From the NCBI GenBank assembly GCA_905397405.1, contig CAJPVJ010000272.1, positions 1 through 29,605 of the forward strand: a stretch of 29,605 nt of DNA. The letters are read 5' to 3'. Numbering within the stretch: position 1 is the first letter of the stretch; every line of letters begins with the position of its first letter. This DNA is from Oppiella nova. Taxonomy: Eukaryota > Arthropoda > Arachnida > Sarcoptiformes > Oppiidae. The position numbers and the translations under genes are program-made. Shown piece after piece: positions 12,281 to 23,888 of this stretch. The notes beneath the pieces were generated by a model, which had not been told where the DNA came from, made no database searches, and saw nothing but the letters and a program-made list of their open reading frames with translations.

Positions 12281-13039
12281 TATTCTTGGAGTAAAAGACG
12301 TCTGGAGTTGGGCTCTGACTCCAAACAAATTTCACGCTTCAAAAGTGAGTAGAAATTAACAATAAAGTCCAAGAAATGCTTTTAACAAAAAAGCAAAACA
12401 AAAATTTAATTTCATTTTAGTTTCGATATACTGTACTGTACTGTACATTACACGCAAACTTATTGTTTTCATACACCTGTCTTTTAAATCAAATACACTT
12501 CTGAAGCAATAAATTATACTTCAATTATAAAGTCTATTATATAATTGTAAATGCAATAAATAAATTCTATGCAAACATTAAAATAAAATAGTTTTTAAAG
12601 AAATTTAATTTAAAAATTATTACTTACATTTGGAAATTGCATTTAGATTATATAAAATTTTACATAAAAAATGCAATTATCGACAACTTGTGTTAAATGT
12701 TTGGATGACTTTAATGTTTGAATGAAATTGAATGCTAGTTCGCCAACAAAACACACATACAATCGTACGAAACGAGTAATTGTATTAAAAAATTAGTCAA
12801 ACATTAAATTTCTCCTCTTTTAATATAAAAAGAGAGACACAGAAAAATATTTCAAAATTTTAGTCACGAATGTATATTAGAGTAGAGAATAAAAACAGCG
12901 AAAGAATACTAAAAAAAATTAGTATTGCATTGAATTAGTGATGAGATGAAGCAATAATAATAATAAACACATAGACTAATAGATGAGCGCTAATACTATT
13001 AGCATATATTATACACTAAATTCATTACAATAACATTAA
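12281..13039. repeat. 759-bp tandem repeat, unit 1
   Basis: Unit 1 of a head-to-tail pair with unit 2 at 13040-13782. The first 630 bases match unit 2 directly with about ten substitutions and several indels, including a shorter CTGTA repeat in unit 2. The last 128 bases (12911-13038) match unit 2 only as a same-direction complement. No coding content. Confidence 0.93.
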
Positions 13040-13782
13040 TATTCTTGGAGTAAAAGACGTCTGGAGTTGGGCTCTGACTCCAAACAAATTTCACGCTTCA
13101 AAAGTGAGTAGAAATTAACAATAAAGTCCAAGAAATGCTTTTAACAAAAAAGCAAAACAAAAATTTAATTTCATTTTAGGTTCGATATACTGTACATTAC
13201 ACACAAACTTATTGTTTTCATACACCTGTCTTTTAAATCAAATACACTTTTGAAGCAATAAATTATACTTCAATTATAAAGTCTATTATATAATTGCAAT
13301 AAATAGCATCTATGCAAAACATTAAAATAAAATAGTTTTTAAACAAATTTAATTAAAAAATTATTACTTACATTTGGAAATTGCATTTAGAATATAAATA
13401 ATTTTACATAAAAAATGCAATTATCGACAACTTGTGTTAAATGTTTGGATGACTTTAATGTTTGAATGAAATTCAATGCTAGTTCGCCAACAAAACACAC
13501 ATACAATCGTACGAAACGAGTAATTGTATTAAAAAATTAGTCAAACATTAAATTTCTCCTCTTTTAATATAAAAAGAGAGACACAGAAAAAATATTTCAA
13601 AATTTTAGTCACGAATGTATATTAGAGTAGAGAATAAAAACAGCGAAAGAATACTTTTTTTTAATCATAACGTAACTTAATCACTACTCTACTTCGTTAT
13701 TATTATTATTTGTGTATCTGATTATCTACTCGCGATTATGATAATCGTATATAATATGTGATTTAAGTAATGTTATTGTAAT
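13040..13782. repeat. 759-bp tandem repeat, unit 2 with complemented tail
   Basis: Positions 13040-13655 follow unit 1 directly. From 13655 to 13782 each base is the Watson-Crick complement of 12911-13038 in the same left-to-right order. After 13782 the sequence is unique. The unit length, counted with the complemented tail, fits unit 1 apart from the indels, so the tail occupies the place of the expected repeat end. Confidence 0.9.
13655..13782. other. Same-direction complement of 12911-13038
   Basis: Aligned at a constant offset of 744, all 128 bases pair as complements without reversal. For instance AGTATTGCAT at 12921 faces TCATAACGTA at 13665, and AGATGAGCGC at 12981 faces TCTACTCGCG at 13725. 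This is neither a direct nor a normal inverted repeat. Read on the minus strand it is the mirror image of unit 1. A processing error is the simplest explanation. Confidence 0.92.
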
Positions 13783-16343
13783 CTGTTCATTATAATATAA
13801 TATATATTACTATTTAGCAAAACATTTTTATCAGCACAAAAGTCTCTCGACTGGCAAAAAGCCTTTTTCTATGCCTATTGTGTGCGATGGATGCGAGGGT
13901 TGAACACATAAACCGTGAAAAACAAATGTTTGATATATTTTCAAAACTAACTTTAGTGTGGAGACAACAAAAACTTTTAGCCAACTCTTACAGCGCGAGT
14001 GAGACTATTCTGTACTACACTCTACAGTAATACAGAATCAATTGATTCGAGGCCTACAATACGGGTGCCGCCCAGTGCAATGTGGACTACATATCCTCTC
14101 AATCATATTCACTGCTCACACAATGTATTGCCAGAGATATAGTGGTGTAGAAAGCGATGCGACGACGCATTTCTCTCCACTACTACTCCTATCGTATATA
14201 ATGTATTAAATGTAATAAAACAGTTGAGTTTGAGTTTATCCCTCACACCCATACTATTAGATAAATTAGAATATTGTATGAAAAATCAACACAACATCAT
14301 ATACTGGCACAGGGAGGGTGAGACAGAGTGTGTTTCCCTCGCAATTCCCAGTAACCGTAACCCCCGGGCCAACCACTAAACCACTGCTCCTGCAGTGAAA
14401 ATGAAAAAATCAATTTTATTGGATCACAGAATATAATATAAACTACTATTAGATACACAGACTTAAAATCATTTAATAGAATAACACAAAAGTTACCACT
14501 TTTTCTAACTCTCACTTTTGCAAAATACCAAAATATACAGTATATTCAGTATATATTTATTATCTCAGCTTTTGAATTGATCGATGATTACCACCAAAAA
14601 AATAATATTCAATACAAATTCAATACAAGGAATTTGATGGAAAACAAGGAAATATCCATCAATGAATTACCGGTTTTTTATTTTTTTCGCCAACTTTTTT
14701 CACTTTACTATTAATGTAATAACAATAGCTGTGGTGTATTCTCTAACATCTATTTATACTATACATTGTATGAATTTCTATTAATATTTAATATGTTATT
14801 AACGATTTTAATATCTCATAATAGACTGTGTATTTCGGACACCAATTTTGAAGAGCAGGTCATTCATGTATTTCCAGTTTTCCTGTGTTTTGTTTCCCCA
14901 CATAATCATAAAAACCACGATATGTTTGCCTAATATTAATATTTAAGTCAATTTGACTCGTGAAATATTTATGAATTAATGTTTAAATAAAACATTTTTA
15001 TATAGTTTTAATTTAATTTCTTGTTTTTGTGCCCAAAATTATATGAATTATTCGCTCGATGGGCATAAAAAATATGAAAATCATTATCAGTTAATCAGAT
15101 ATCAAATATTGAATCTGTGATGCATTTATTATTAATATCGGAGTCAATGATTGGATAATTGAGTCTAAAACTCAATGGTAGTGTAGTTTAGGACAACCAC
15201 TAATTGAAGTCTGAGTGGAATTTTGTTTTTCTATATGTATCGCGAGTTTTGCCACAAAATACTTTTCATTGAGATTAATAAATAAGAGCAATAGTCTCAT
15301 GAATATTACTAATTATGTTTCTGACACTCAATTCATTTCGTATATAAATAAAGCGCTTATATATTCTAGCATTCAATTTGTTTTATTGTATTTCATTTCA
15401 TAAACTTTTCAAATATATACAGTATATACAGTATATTCAATACGTTTAATGAGTTTTGACTGAAAAAATATTACACTTTTTTATTTTCCATTCATTAAGC
15501 ACTGGTATTAATTGTCAATTTAAAACAAAAATAGTGATCATTAGCTAATTTGTTAATTAATCTAAACATTATTTGCCACTTAACATGGCAAATCACACAC
15601 TATAGTCGTATACACTGTAGAATAGCGGGCAATAAAAGGCTACATATTTGAAATGCCTGTTTCCACCGCACATCTCATATCATAGTAACAAAAATTTAAT
15701 CACAAAATAGGCACAAAATATTTGCTTAATTATGCCGTGAATGTGATGTGTTGTACACTATTGAAACATACAAATGAGTGACAAGTCTATTATAAAAACT
15801 GCTATCACTTTACGAGCAAATAGTATATTAACTCAATAATGTTCATCACTGGTGGTTAGGTGTCTGTGCCCTCTCATAGGGCTGTATATGAAACGGTGCC
15901 ACACGTTGTCCTCTGTGTGTATGTGTCTGTGCTCTCATACTGGCGATGATTGACCAGAAAAATAATTATTATATAAAAGAAAAACTATAGTTATTATAGT
16001 TATTATAGTAATAAAAATAGAGACACAAAAACCAATGAGTTTTTCGATGTGAGACGCGAGTGAAACAAATGTCAAAATTTATCTCATAATTACGCTTCAC
16101 TGCAAACATTACATGCAATGCCAAGAAGTCGAATGCATTACAACAACACATCACTTATATAGCGCTGACTTTAAGACAATATATGAGTCCATAAAAGTGA
16201 TGCCTATTTCAGTCATCCCTATTGTCCGTCAATTAATACTATACTTCAGCTCAAAAATAGTTCAGATCCCGACCCCCACACAACCCTACTGTCCATCTAG
16301 TCCTCAAAAATCTATGCAATACTCAATACTCTGGTGGTTTGAC

Positions 16344-16345
<2 letters not shown>
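13783..16345. other. Non-coding DNA, no gene seen
   Basis: AT-rich sequence with the palindromic AATATACAGTATATT (14532-14546), related TATACAGTATA repeats at 15414-15438 and a possible tRNA-like element at 14320-14390. No supported protein-coding frame. Confidence 0.6.
14320..14390 (-). mobile_element. Possible tRNA-derived SINE head (weak)
   Basis: On the minus strand, GGAGCAG is followed by TGGTTTAGTGG, which fits the Pol III A box and the tRNA numbering (T8, G10, A14, GG at 17-18). The stretch is GC-richer than its surroundings. A good B box (GGTTCGANTCC) is missing, the D stem pairs poorly and no poly-A or 3' tail is clear. It may be a decayed SINE or chance. Confidence 0.2.

Positions 16346-16376
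<31 letters not shown>
16346..16376. repeat. (CT)n microsatellite
   Basis: A CT run of about 31 bases. The open frame across it is translated repeat. Confidence 0.96.
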
Positions 16377-16379
<3 letters not shown>

Positions 16380-16989
16380 CTCAGCACATCCTGCGAGGCA
16401 ATGGACAGACACTGCATTCAATATCCTGTGTTTGTTTGTCTACACACGTTGTGTAAGACATTCATTACGGGGCCCTTAAATAATTCGTCGTTCGCCTGAA
16501 TAATACATTTGAATTTATTCGTCATTGGGATGTCGTTCCCCTCTCGCACTCACTGACCAATGCATTTAGTATTCAATTCTAATTCACTTCATTTGCCAGC
16601 GATGTATCACTTTTGCAATTATACAACACGTGACACAAACACCCAATACTTTCTCAGGTCTGGTACCCAGCGTTAAGTATAGATTGAAAGCCTTTATGTT
16701 TCACTTCATTACATACAAAAAGCATTGCAAGAGATGGTCAGTGAATCCCTCAGCAAATCTGAGTGCAGCCAAGAATTAGAGGGAAAGGCAGCCAAAGAAT
16801 GGACGGAATTAAGGGTTGCACTGAAAGTAATGGTGACGTTAAAAATTTAACGATACATCTGATGATAATTTCTGGACTCATATCTCTTAATCTACACATT
16901 ACTCATAGCCTTATATGCATCGCTTGAAAAGCATTTATTGTAGCGCATAGTGTACTACACTATTAGGGCTTACATTTATTATGTAACGC

Positions 16990-17032
<43 letters not shown>

Positions 17033-17575
17033 TGTTGTATCCATCCCTATCCCATAGAATTATAAATGGGAAGTCGAGTCGAATATACCTAAAAGCCGGT
17101 GTCCATTGGGAATGGTATGCGATGAATGCCAATTCAAGTCAAACCAATTTGTTTACAAACCGATAATAATAACAATGCGAAACAAACTCTTATTTATATC
17201 ACTATTTTAATGCCATTTTTATTCTTCATTCACAACCGAAATCTGTTTTCAAAGGCACGGAATTGACTCTCCATTTGAGGCAATCATGTTTGACATCAAA
17301 TTTGTGCAAATATTAGCCAATGATTTTGATTTATATCTTTATATATACTTTTAGTTTACATTTGTGTGAATGAATTTTTCAATAGAGTATTATATAATAT
17401 TTGATATAAGGATTACCCGTTTTTGTTGGCATAACATGTCTGAACAAAAGCGTTGTATTAACTCACACGACAAATCAGTTTTTCAGATATTTCTCTTATA
17501 AAAGCAATGATTGAGATAAATATGTTGTGAAAGAGAAGGAGTAAAGGATATTTTACTGATTAAATATTTAACTTT
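16377..17575. other. Non-coding DNA, no gene seen
   Basis: No supported gene. It contains the GA tract at 16993-17028 and is otherwise unremarkable AT-rich sequence. Confidence 0.6.
16993..17028. repeat. (GA)n microsatellite
   Basis: A GA run of about 36 bases. Confidence 0.97.
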
Positions 17576-17830
17576 ATTTTATAATACTATAATCTAAAGC
17601 CATTTTGTACCCGTAATCGACTTATTTGGTGCACAAAATACAAGTATAAACACATTATTCTATTCAATAGAAAAGTTTAGTTTTCTATCAAACTTGTTAT
17701 AAAATTTTATAATACTATAATCTAAAGCCATTTTGTACCCGTAATCGACTTATTTGGTGCACAAAATACAAGTATAAACACATTATTCTATTCAATAGAA
17801 AAGTTTAGTTTTCTATCAAACTTGTTATAA
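17576..17830. repeat. Exact 127-bp tandem duplication with 1-base spacer
   Basis: Positions 17576-17702 and 17704-17830 are identical over 127 bases, separated by one A at 17703. The match stops at both outer ends. Perfect identity, the single spacer base and the length resemble the 129-N-129 structure at 24683-24941, so unmerged overlapping contig ends are more likely than a natural duplication. Confidence 0.95.
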
Positions 17831-17910
17831 TTATAAATATTATAACAAACTTCTAACAACTTATCATTAGACTCAAGATCGCGGAATATATTGTTTTGTG
17901 TAATAAAAAT

Positions 17911-17912
17911 GT

Positions 17913-17966
<54 letters not shown>
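17911..17966. repeat. Compound (GT)n(GA)n microsatellite
   Basis: About 27 bases of GT pass straight into about 30 bases of GA. It is the only long GT tract seen here. Confidence 0.97.
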
Positions 17967-17969
<3 letters not shown>

Positions 17970-19509
17970 AAAAATATTATAAAGAATAATCAATTGTGAT
18001 AAGATTCGTACGCGAATATAATGTCGGCATTTAATCCATTAATGAAATTGAAACCAAACAATTTGTTATCTAATCGCTTACATTAACAAATAGTGTACAA
18101 AAAATATTGTGTACATAGAGTTCATGTGAAAAAATGCTTGTGTCTTACAAATGAATGACTCGAACGAGTGTTTCAATTGTAGTAAAAAATAGTTAATCTC
18201 TGGAATCGACGAAACTCTCAGTGCCTCTAATCAGACATATTTGTTAGCTGTGCTCACAATGCGTTGAACTCAATATTATATCATTTTTTTATATTTAAAA
18301 ATTTTAATAAAATTTAGGCTAATATAGATGATTATCTAAGACATTCAGACATAAGGGCATTTTGAGCATTTGGGTTACTTACAAACTGTCTGTTATATTC
18401 GTATACATCACACACTCTGATAATGAACACATTGTATAATTAACAATATAATAATTTTCCAAAGTATTTTGTTAATAAGAAAATAAAAATAATTATTCTA
18501 TAATAATTGGCATTATTTATTAAATTAATTAAAACAATTGTTTGTTTCCAATCGGGAATATTTATACATGTTTAATTATTGATTTCTATTCAATATATTG
18601 TAATATTATTAATGAAACTAATTATTATTTTAATTGTAAGCTATATATTTATTTCTTAAAGTGTTATACACTCTGTATAGGTATAAAATAAAAATCTACT
18701 CCAATGTTATAATATTTACTTATTCAATACTAACTTTTGCTTTAATTTACTGGTTAAGTTTTTGTGATAAATTAAATATAAAAGTTTTGAATAAAAAATG
18801 TTTTATAATTTGTCTTATGTTTAAAAAATTACTTTTAAAATACGATTAAAACAAGTGAAAACCCATAAATTTATTGTTCAGTAAATCAAAAATTATTAAA
18901 TCGAGTGAATATAAAAAGCAAACTTGATTATTTCTATTTCCATTAATTTTATTAACTATACGAAAAATGCCAAACAAATTCATTTTCATTACTATTATTA
19001 CAGTTAAGCCAATATTTGTATGAATAGTAAAAACCAAAGAAATAACAATCAATTAAACAAAAGTTTTGTGTGAAATAAATGCAGATTTGATTAATGCAAT
19101 TGTTTTAATGCAATCGCGAAATACAATCTCTTAATTGAATACTTGAAGCATATTCTGAGACATAAATAGAGAAATAAAAGACAAATAAAATCGTGTAAAC
19201 CATTGAAACCAAATGTTTTTCGTGTTAATTCACGTTTAATTTGCTTAATATATCATTTGATTAATGAAAATATAAATAAACATAAAAGTGATTTGAAATG
19301 AAAACAAAGGGCAGAATTACAAACACACAGAATATTCCTGATTATTATCATCGATGGAGACAATGAGATGGAAATAATACACTCGGTTTGTACTCTAGAC
19401 CAAAAACTACCTTTATACACTATCTTTTACTGTAATTTTTATATTCAATTTGTAAACCAGTAATTTTAATGTGCGTAACGTACGATTAGTATTAACAAAT
19501 CGCGACTGT

Positions 19510-19548
19510 CCCTACCATACTTCCCCTACCATACAGTTCCCTACCATA
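19510..19548. repeat. Three spaced CCCTACCATA units
   Basis: The decamer CCCTACCATA occurs at 19510, 19524 and 19539, with periods of 14 and 15 bases. The core CCATA(C) is shared with the pentamer array at 9454-9507 in the other orientation. Confidence 0.8.
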
Positions 19549-20244
19549 TATTGTTGCCCATACTGTCCTCAATGACTTGTGAGGCGTCTCCTGCAGACGA
19601 TATGAATTGCAAATATCTTATAATATAATAAATTAATGCCTTCAATGAATGGTATTATGGTATGTATTGTCAAACAATTAGTCGCCACCACCGCTACTCG
19701 GCATCACTTTTATGTATATAATGCTAATCAATGGTCAAACCAAACAACCGATAGAAAAATTTGTAATTAATTTTTAAGTCAGAATTTAAACTAGAATTTT
19801 ATTTCTATGCAAATCCAATGCATTTATAGTAACAGCTTAAAAGAGGTTATTTACAAATTATCAGATTTTTATTAGGATATTCACTGAATTTTTATTGAAA
19901 ACGTATCGCAAAGTTTACATAAGTTTTCTTTAACTGTGTTTAACAGTATTTATATAGCGAATAAAGGCAAACGATTTACAAAAGTTTTGTTCAGGAATTT
20001 CTCGTCTCGTGTTTGAATGTGTGAGAAATGTGTGAAAAATAGCAGTCATTAAACATATATAACATGCGTTTACGCCATACATGCAGTCGTATATTGAATT
20101 TATGCGAAACAAAAAATGTTATGTCTTTTAAATTGTAGGTATGATTGATAACGATTTGTCTTTAAGTCTCCCTTAAGTAATATTATATAAATTTTTTTCT
20201 GTTTCTAAAGTTATATTATTTGTCTGATTTACTTTTCATGCGAA

Positions 20245-20248
<4 letters not shown>

Positions 20249-20280
<32 letters not shown>
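20249..20280. repeat. (GA)n microsatellite
   Basis: A GA run of about 32 bases. Confidence 0.97.
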
Positions 20281-20283
<3 letters not shown>

Positions 20284-20944
20284 AAAAGGGAGAGCAATCT
20301 GTCATTTATTCTCACATGAGATGACAGCTAAGTTTTGTGTTGAAAATTATTTTGAAGTTAAATGCAAAATGAGAGGAAAATTTAATTTCATTCAAAAAGA
20401 CGTATTTATTTATGAGGTTTACATAGATTTTCTACTGAAATGAATACTCAATAAGAATGGGCACATAAATTACATTTTTGCTTTAACTCAAAGGAATGGC
20501 TATTAAGTTATTTTCATAGTTTTCTATCTCAAGAATTTTTTCCTAACACTAAACCATAATATTCTTAAATGTAGTGAAAAATTCTGTGCATTTATTTACA
20601 GCAAAGGCTGTGAATTCACAAAAATCAGAGGAAAACACACGGCTTGTGTATTAGAGGTCTTAAAATACGTGTTATAAGACACGGAAAGATATGGAAAAAC
20701 ATACGTTGTTTTTATAAACGTAATTGAAAATACTCGTGTATCAGTATACATGTATATGATATCACTGGTATTTCACTGCTAAGTCAGCATTAATTAAAGC
20801 TGTTTGTTAAGTGCTCTTTATTCTCAATGTTGTGAAACTTTGCGTTTGTTATAAATACAAACTTTTAAATATATATCACACGTGAGATTTAGATTTCCTA
20901 TGAATTAGTGAATGGGTTTTGTGTTTAATATTTGACTAAAGGAT

Positions 20945-20947
<3 letters not shown>

Positions 20948-20975
<28 letters not shown>
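20948..20975. repeat. (GA)n microsatellite
   Basis: A GA run of about 28 bases. Confidence 0.96.
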
Positions 20976-23234
20976 CTCGTCGAGTGATTACATAAATACA
21001 GAATTAGACTGTTATTTGCCATTTGTTTGCTACACGATATGACTGCCCTGTTATTGATGACTGTGTGCACCACACATACCATACCACTCGAAATGCCTAC
21101 TTTTCATATATAATTTACTGGATATTATATCTAATATTCTGCATTTTCGTGTCATTTATTGCATTCATTTAATAAACTAAATGATAATAATTTTAATTTT
21201 CATTCAATTTTGATGACCATTTGTCTCTATGTTTTTGTCGGTCTATGTATGCGACAAAACAGTCATTAGTTTTTCGTGTTTATTATGATTATTGTTAACA
21301 TTCTTTAAATACATAGTATTTTTGTGTAGCGCTTATTATTTGTATTATTTATTTATGTTACAAAAACATTTAAATAAAATGCTTATCACTAATGCTCGGC
21401 AAACTTGCGATGAGACGAAGGGCAGGGATTTTATGACAAATAAATTAAATTTAGAAATTACTTCACAGAATATTCTTAAGCCAATAATGCTTTTAAGGAA
21501 TATTAATAATACACACCATATATACCGTTACATATAAGCTCTAAGCACACGGTTTAGAAATATTTTCAATCTTAAAAATAAAAATTAGTTACGAGTCGCA
21601 GACTTCTCGTATGCAATAAATAGGAAAATATTAGTTTGAGGTTTAGATGATGTCTATAAGCCTCGGCCTCCCGTAACCATACGACTGGGATATAGACATA
21701 GCGTTGAAAGCGGCGCTCATCTCTCATAAGCATTTTCATTACAAACAGAGTTTATATCGTAAATTGGATTTGAATTTTAAATCATTTTAATAGTGCGTCA
21801 GTAATCTCTTTAGTCATTTAAAGTTTAAAATTATTTTTAATATTATGTCTGTACCATTGCGTTACAAAACACTCGCTCGGATTTAAATTAAAATTTGTGT
21901 TTCAATTTAATTATTTATGAATTCGTGGAATTAATTTAAATTAATTTCATTTCGTGTATTAAATACATAGGGTTTGCAAAATTTAAATTATATTTCACTC
22001 AAAAATACCACTTTGAATATCCCTTTCACTAAATCCTTGGATAATTAATTCATACGTTACTGAAATAATAAGAATATAAGTTAATTTTTAAAATAATTTT
22101 TTATACAGTGTAAATTTAAATATATCTGCATGGCATTTGACATTAACCGTACGATTATTATAAGTTTTAACACAATTACATAAGATATACAACAGATTGA
22201 GTCTTACGTGTAATTACTTTATACTCTCTCCCATTCAATGACAGCTTAATGTCATCTTAATTATGAATCATAAGAGATAAGGCAAACATCACGGCAGCCC
22301 TTCCCCATACCCTTCCCTTCTATGCACTTCAATACACTTTTCGTACAGAATTTTCCGCTCATTTCGTAATTCATTTCTCCCTTTTGTCTCAATTAAGTGA
22401 CAAATTTTCATTCAAACTAATTGTTAAGTAATGAAATAATGAGACAAAAACAATTTAATTCACTAAATACTCGTATAATTCTATTCAATTGGAAAACAAC
22501 TTTTATGTAACATAACAAAAATATAAAGATATTAATAATCATAATAATAATACACAAAAAGGATACAAATTAAACATAATATAATACAATTAGTTTTTAT
22601 ATTGCTTGCGATAATAAATATATATATTTAGTCTCAAAATAGAAACAATAATTTTATATTAACTGTTAAATGACTTCATATGCGAAGGAAATTCACAAAT
22701 GAGACGACTTTTCCACAAACCATTACATAATAATAACCATACGTTTAGTAATATTTGAAATAATAATTTTTCGGTGAGATTTCATTATCTAAAAGAAAAA
22801 TATTATAAAAAATCATGAATTTTGTGATTGAAATACGGATACGAGTAATGTTTTAGTGATGTGTAATAAACAGAGCCATGAGTTGGAGTAAAACTTTTAT
22901 TTAATTATTTTTGTCATATATTCAGCACTAAAATTACTGTCAGATATGATATGAAAAGCTCTAAAATTGGTTATATTTATATGAAAATACTTCTGCATTT
23001 AAAAATAGGATATCATAGTAGCTCCGGATTTGTATTAATATATTAAAAGCAAAAATTATCATTAATTATGATATTTCTCCAAAAATTTGCGTTCATTTTT
23101 CAGTACAAATCCCAAACACAAATTCATTTATCATTTAAAATTTTTGATTAATTTACTAGATAAGGCATTTAAATTTCATCTCATATTTGTAATTTATATA
23201 AAATATGTTTTGTTACCGAATACTTATGACATAT

Positions 23235-23240
23235 TTTATT
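23235..23240 (-). promoter_or_regulatory. Candidate polyadenylation signal AATAAA
   Basis: TTTATT on the plus strand gives AATAAA on the minus strand, about 108 bases after the stop codon of the downstream TFIIB-like copy. The hexamer is common by chance in AT-rich DNA. No AATAAA or ATTAAA lies between the stop of the upstream copy (23889) and the start of the downstream copy. Confidence 0.4.
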
Positions 23241-23347
23241 TGTTTTGACTGAATGGAAAACAATCATCTTTTGTTATCAAATTTACCGTTTTATATAGTG
23301 TATTATTAATATATAATCTTTTTCTAGGTCCAAATCACAAGATTGCT

Positions 23348-23768
23348 CTAACGAATGTTTTTAAAGAGAGCACAGGTATTACGAATGGTAGCCGTGGAAA
23401 TACATGCAACTCCTTTGACATCCTCGACAGACCTCCATTGGCTGCGATCATTGCTGTCCTGACTGGCCATATATATGGCTGCGGCCGCCACCACAGAGGG
23501 ACCACTGGACACATGCAGCTTATAGGAGGCGTTGGCGATGTGAAAGGCCTGTCGCTCGACCGCTCTCTCCAAACCGAGTCTATAACAGAATCGGGATATG
23601 AGTTGATCCGGAGTTATGGGGTCCGCGTCTATGCGCAGAGCTTCCGCCACTTTCTGAGCGTATCTCCCGATCTGTTTGACCGACACTTTGTTAATAAAAG
23701 CCATTTCCTTGAGAGTGTGCGGCATTTCCACCTGTTTGGCCGCGATGTACACAAATGGCTTATGAATA
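23348..23768 (-). CDS. Partial TFIIB-like copy (3' exon-like), cyclin-fold part
   Basis: This frame encodes 134 residues from VYIAAKQ to FKNIR, identical to the C-terminal part of the gene just upstream, and stops at the same codon. Homology at DNA level covers 23345-23753 against 23886-24294: 409 bases, no indels, five substitutions, all synonymous. It keeps the end of the first cyclin repeat (KQIGRYAQKVAEAL) and all of the second (SRFCYRLGL, VVAAAAIYMASQ, TATIRN). It has no ATG at its start. Upstream of the homology the minus strand shows a branch-point-like TACTAAC and an acceptor TTTTATACAG ending at 23769, so it could be a terminal exon whose 5' exons are elsewhere, an alternative last exon, or an unmerged haplotype fragment. 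Function alone is doubtful, since half of the first cyclin repeat is missing. Confidence 0.55.
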
Positions 23769-23808
23769 CTGTATAAAATAAACAAAACTGACTTACCTTT
23801 TGTTAGTA
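23769..23808 (-). promoter_or_regulatory. Candidate branch point and 3' splice site
   Basis: On the minus strand TACTAAC (23808-23802, branch A at 23803) is followed after 34 bases by ...TTTATTTTATACAG ending at 23769. It matches a metazoan acceptor with an ideal branch sequence and lies just before the partial TFIIB-like copy. A strong donor GTAAGT (23796-23791) sits in between. A donor-to-acceptor intron there would be only 28 bases, too short for normal splicing. Confidence 0.4.
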
Positions 23809-23888
23809 GAAAACAATAGTTTAAATGGCAAAATATATCACATAATAATTATATATTAGAAAAAGATCCAGGTTTAGTGTTAATAGCT

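Larger units (their letters stand above)
17967..23234. other. AT-rich non-coding DNA, no gene seen
   Basis: Over 5 kb without a convincing gene. Open frames such as those near 18661-18849 and 21292-21537 are rich in Lys, Ile, Asn and Phe, as chance frames in AT-rich DNA are, and lack family resemblance. It includes GA tracts at 20249 and 20948 and the CCCTACCATA triplet at 19510. Confidence 0.6.

Noticed and set aside
23769-23796. GTAAGT to TACAG as an intron
   Set aside because: It would be only 28 bases. The branch point lies outside it, so the acceptor would need a more distant donor.
23302-23880. Opposite-orientation TAGAAAAAGAT match in the 3' flanks of the two TFIIB-like copies
   Set aside because: Only about 11 bases in AT-rich sequence, so chance is sufficient.
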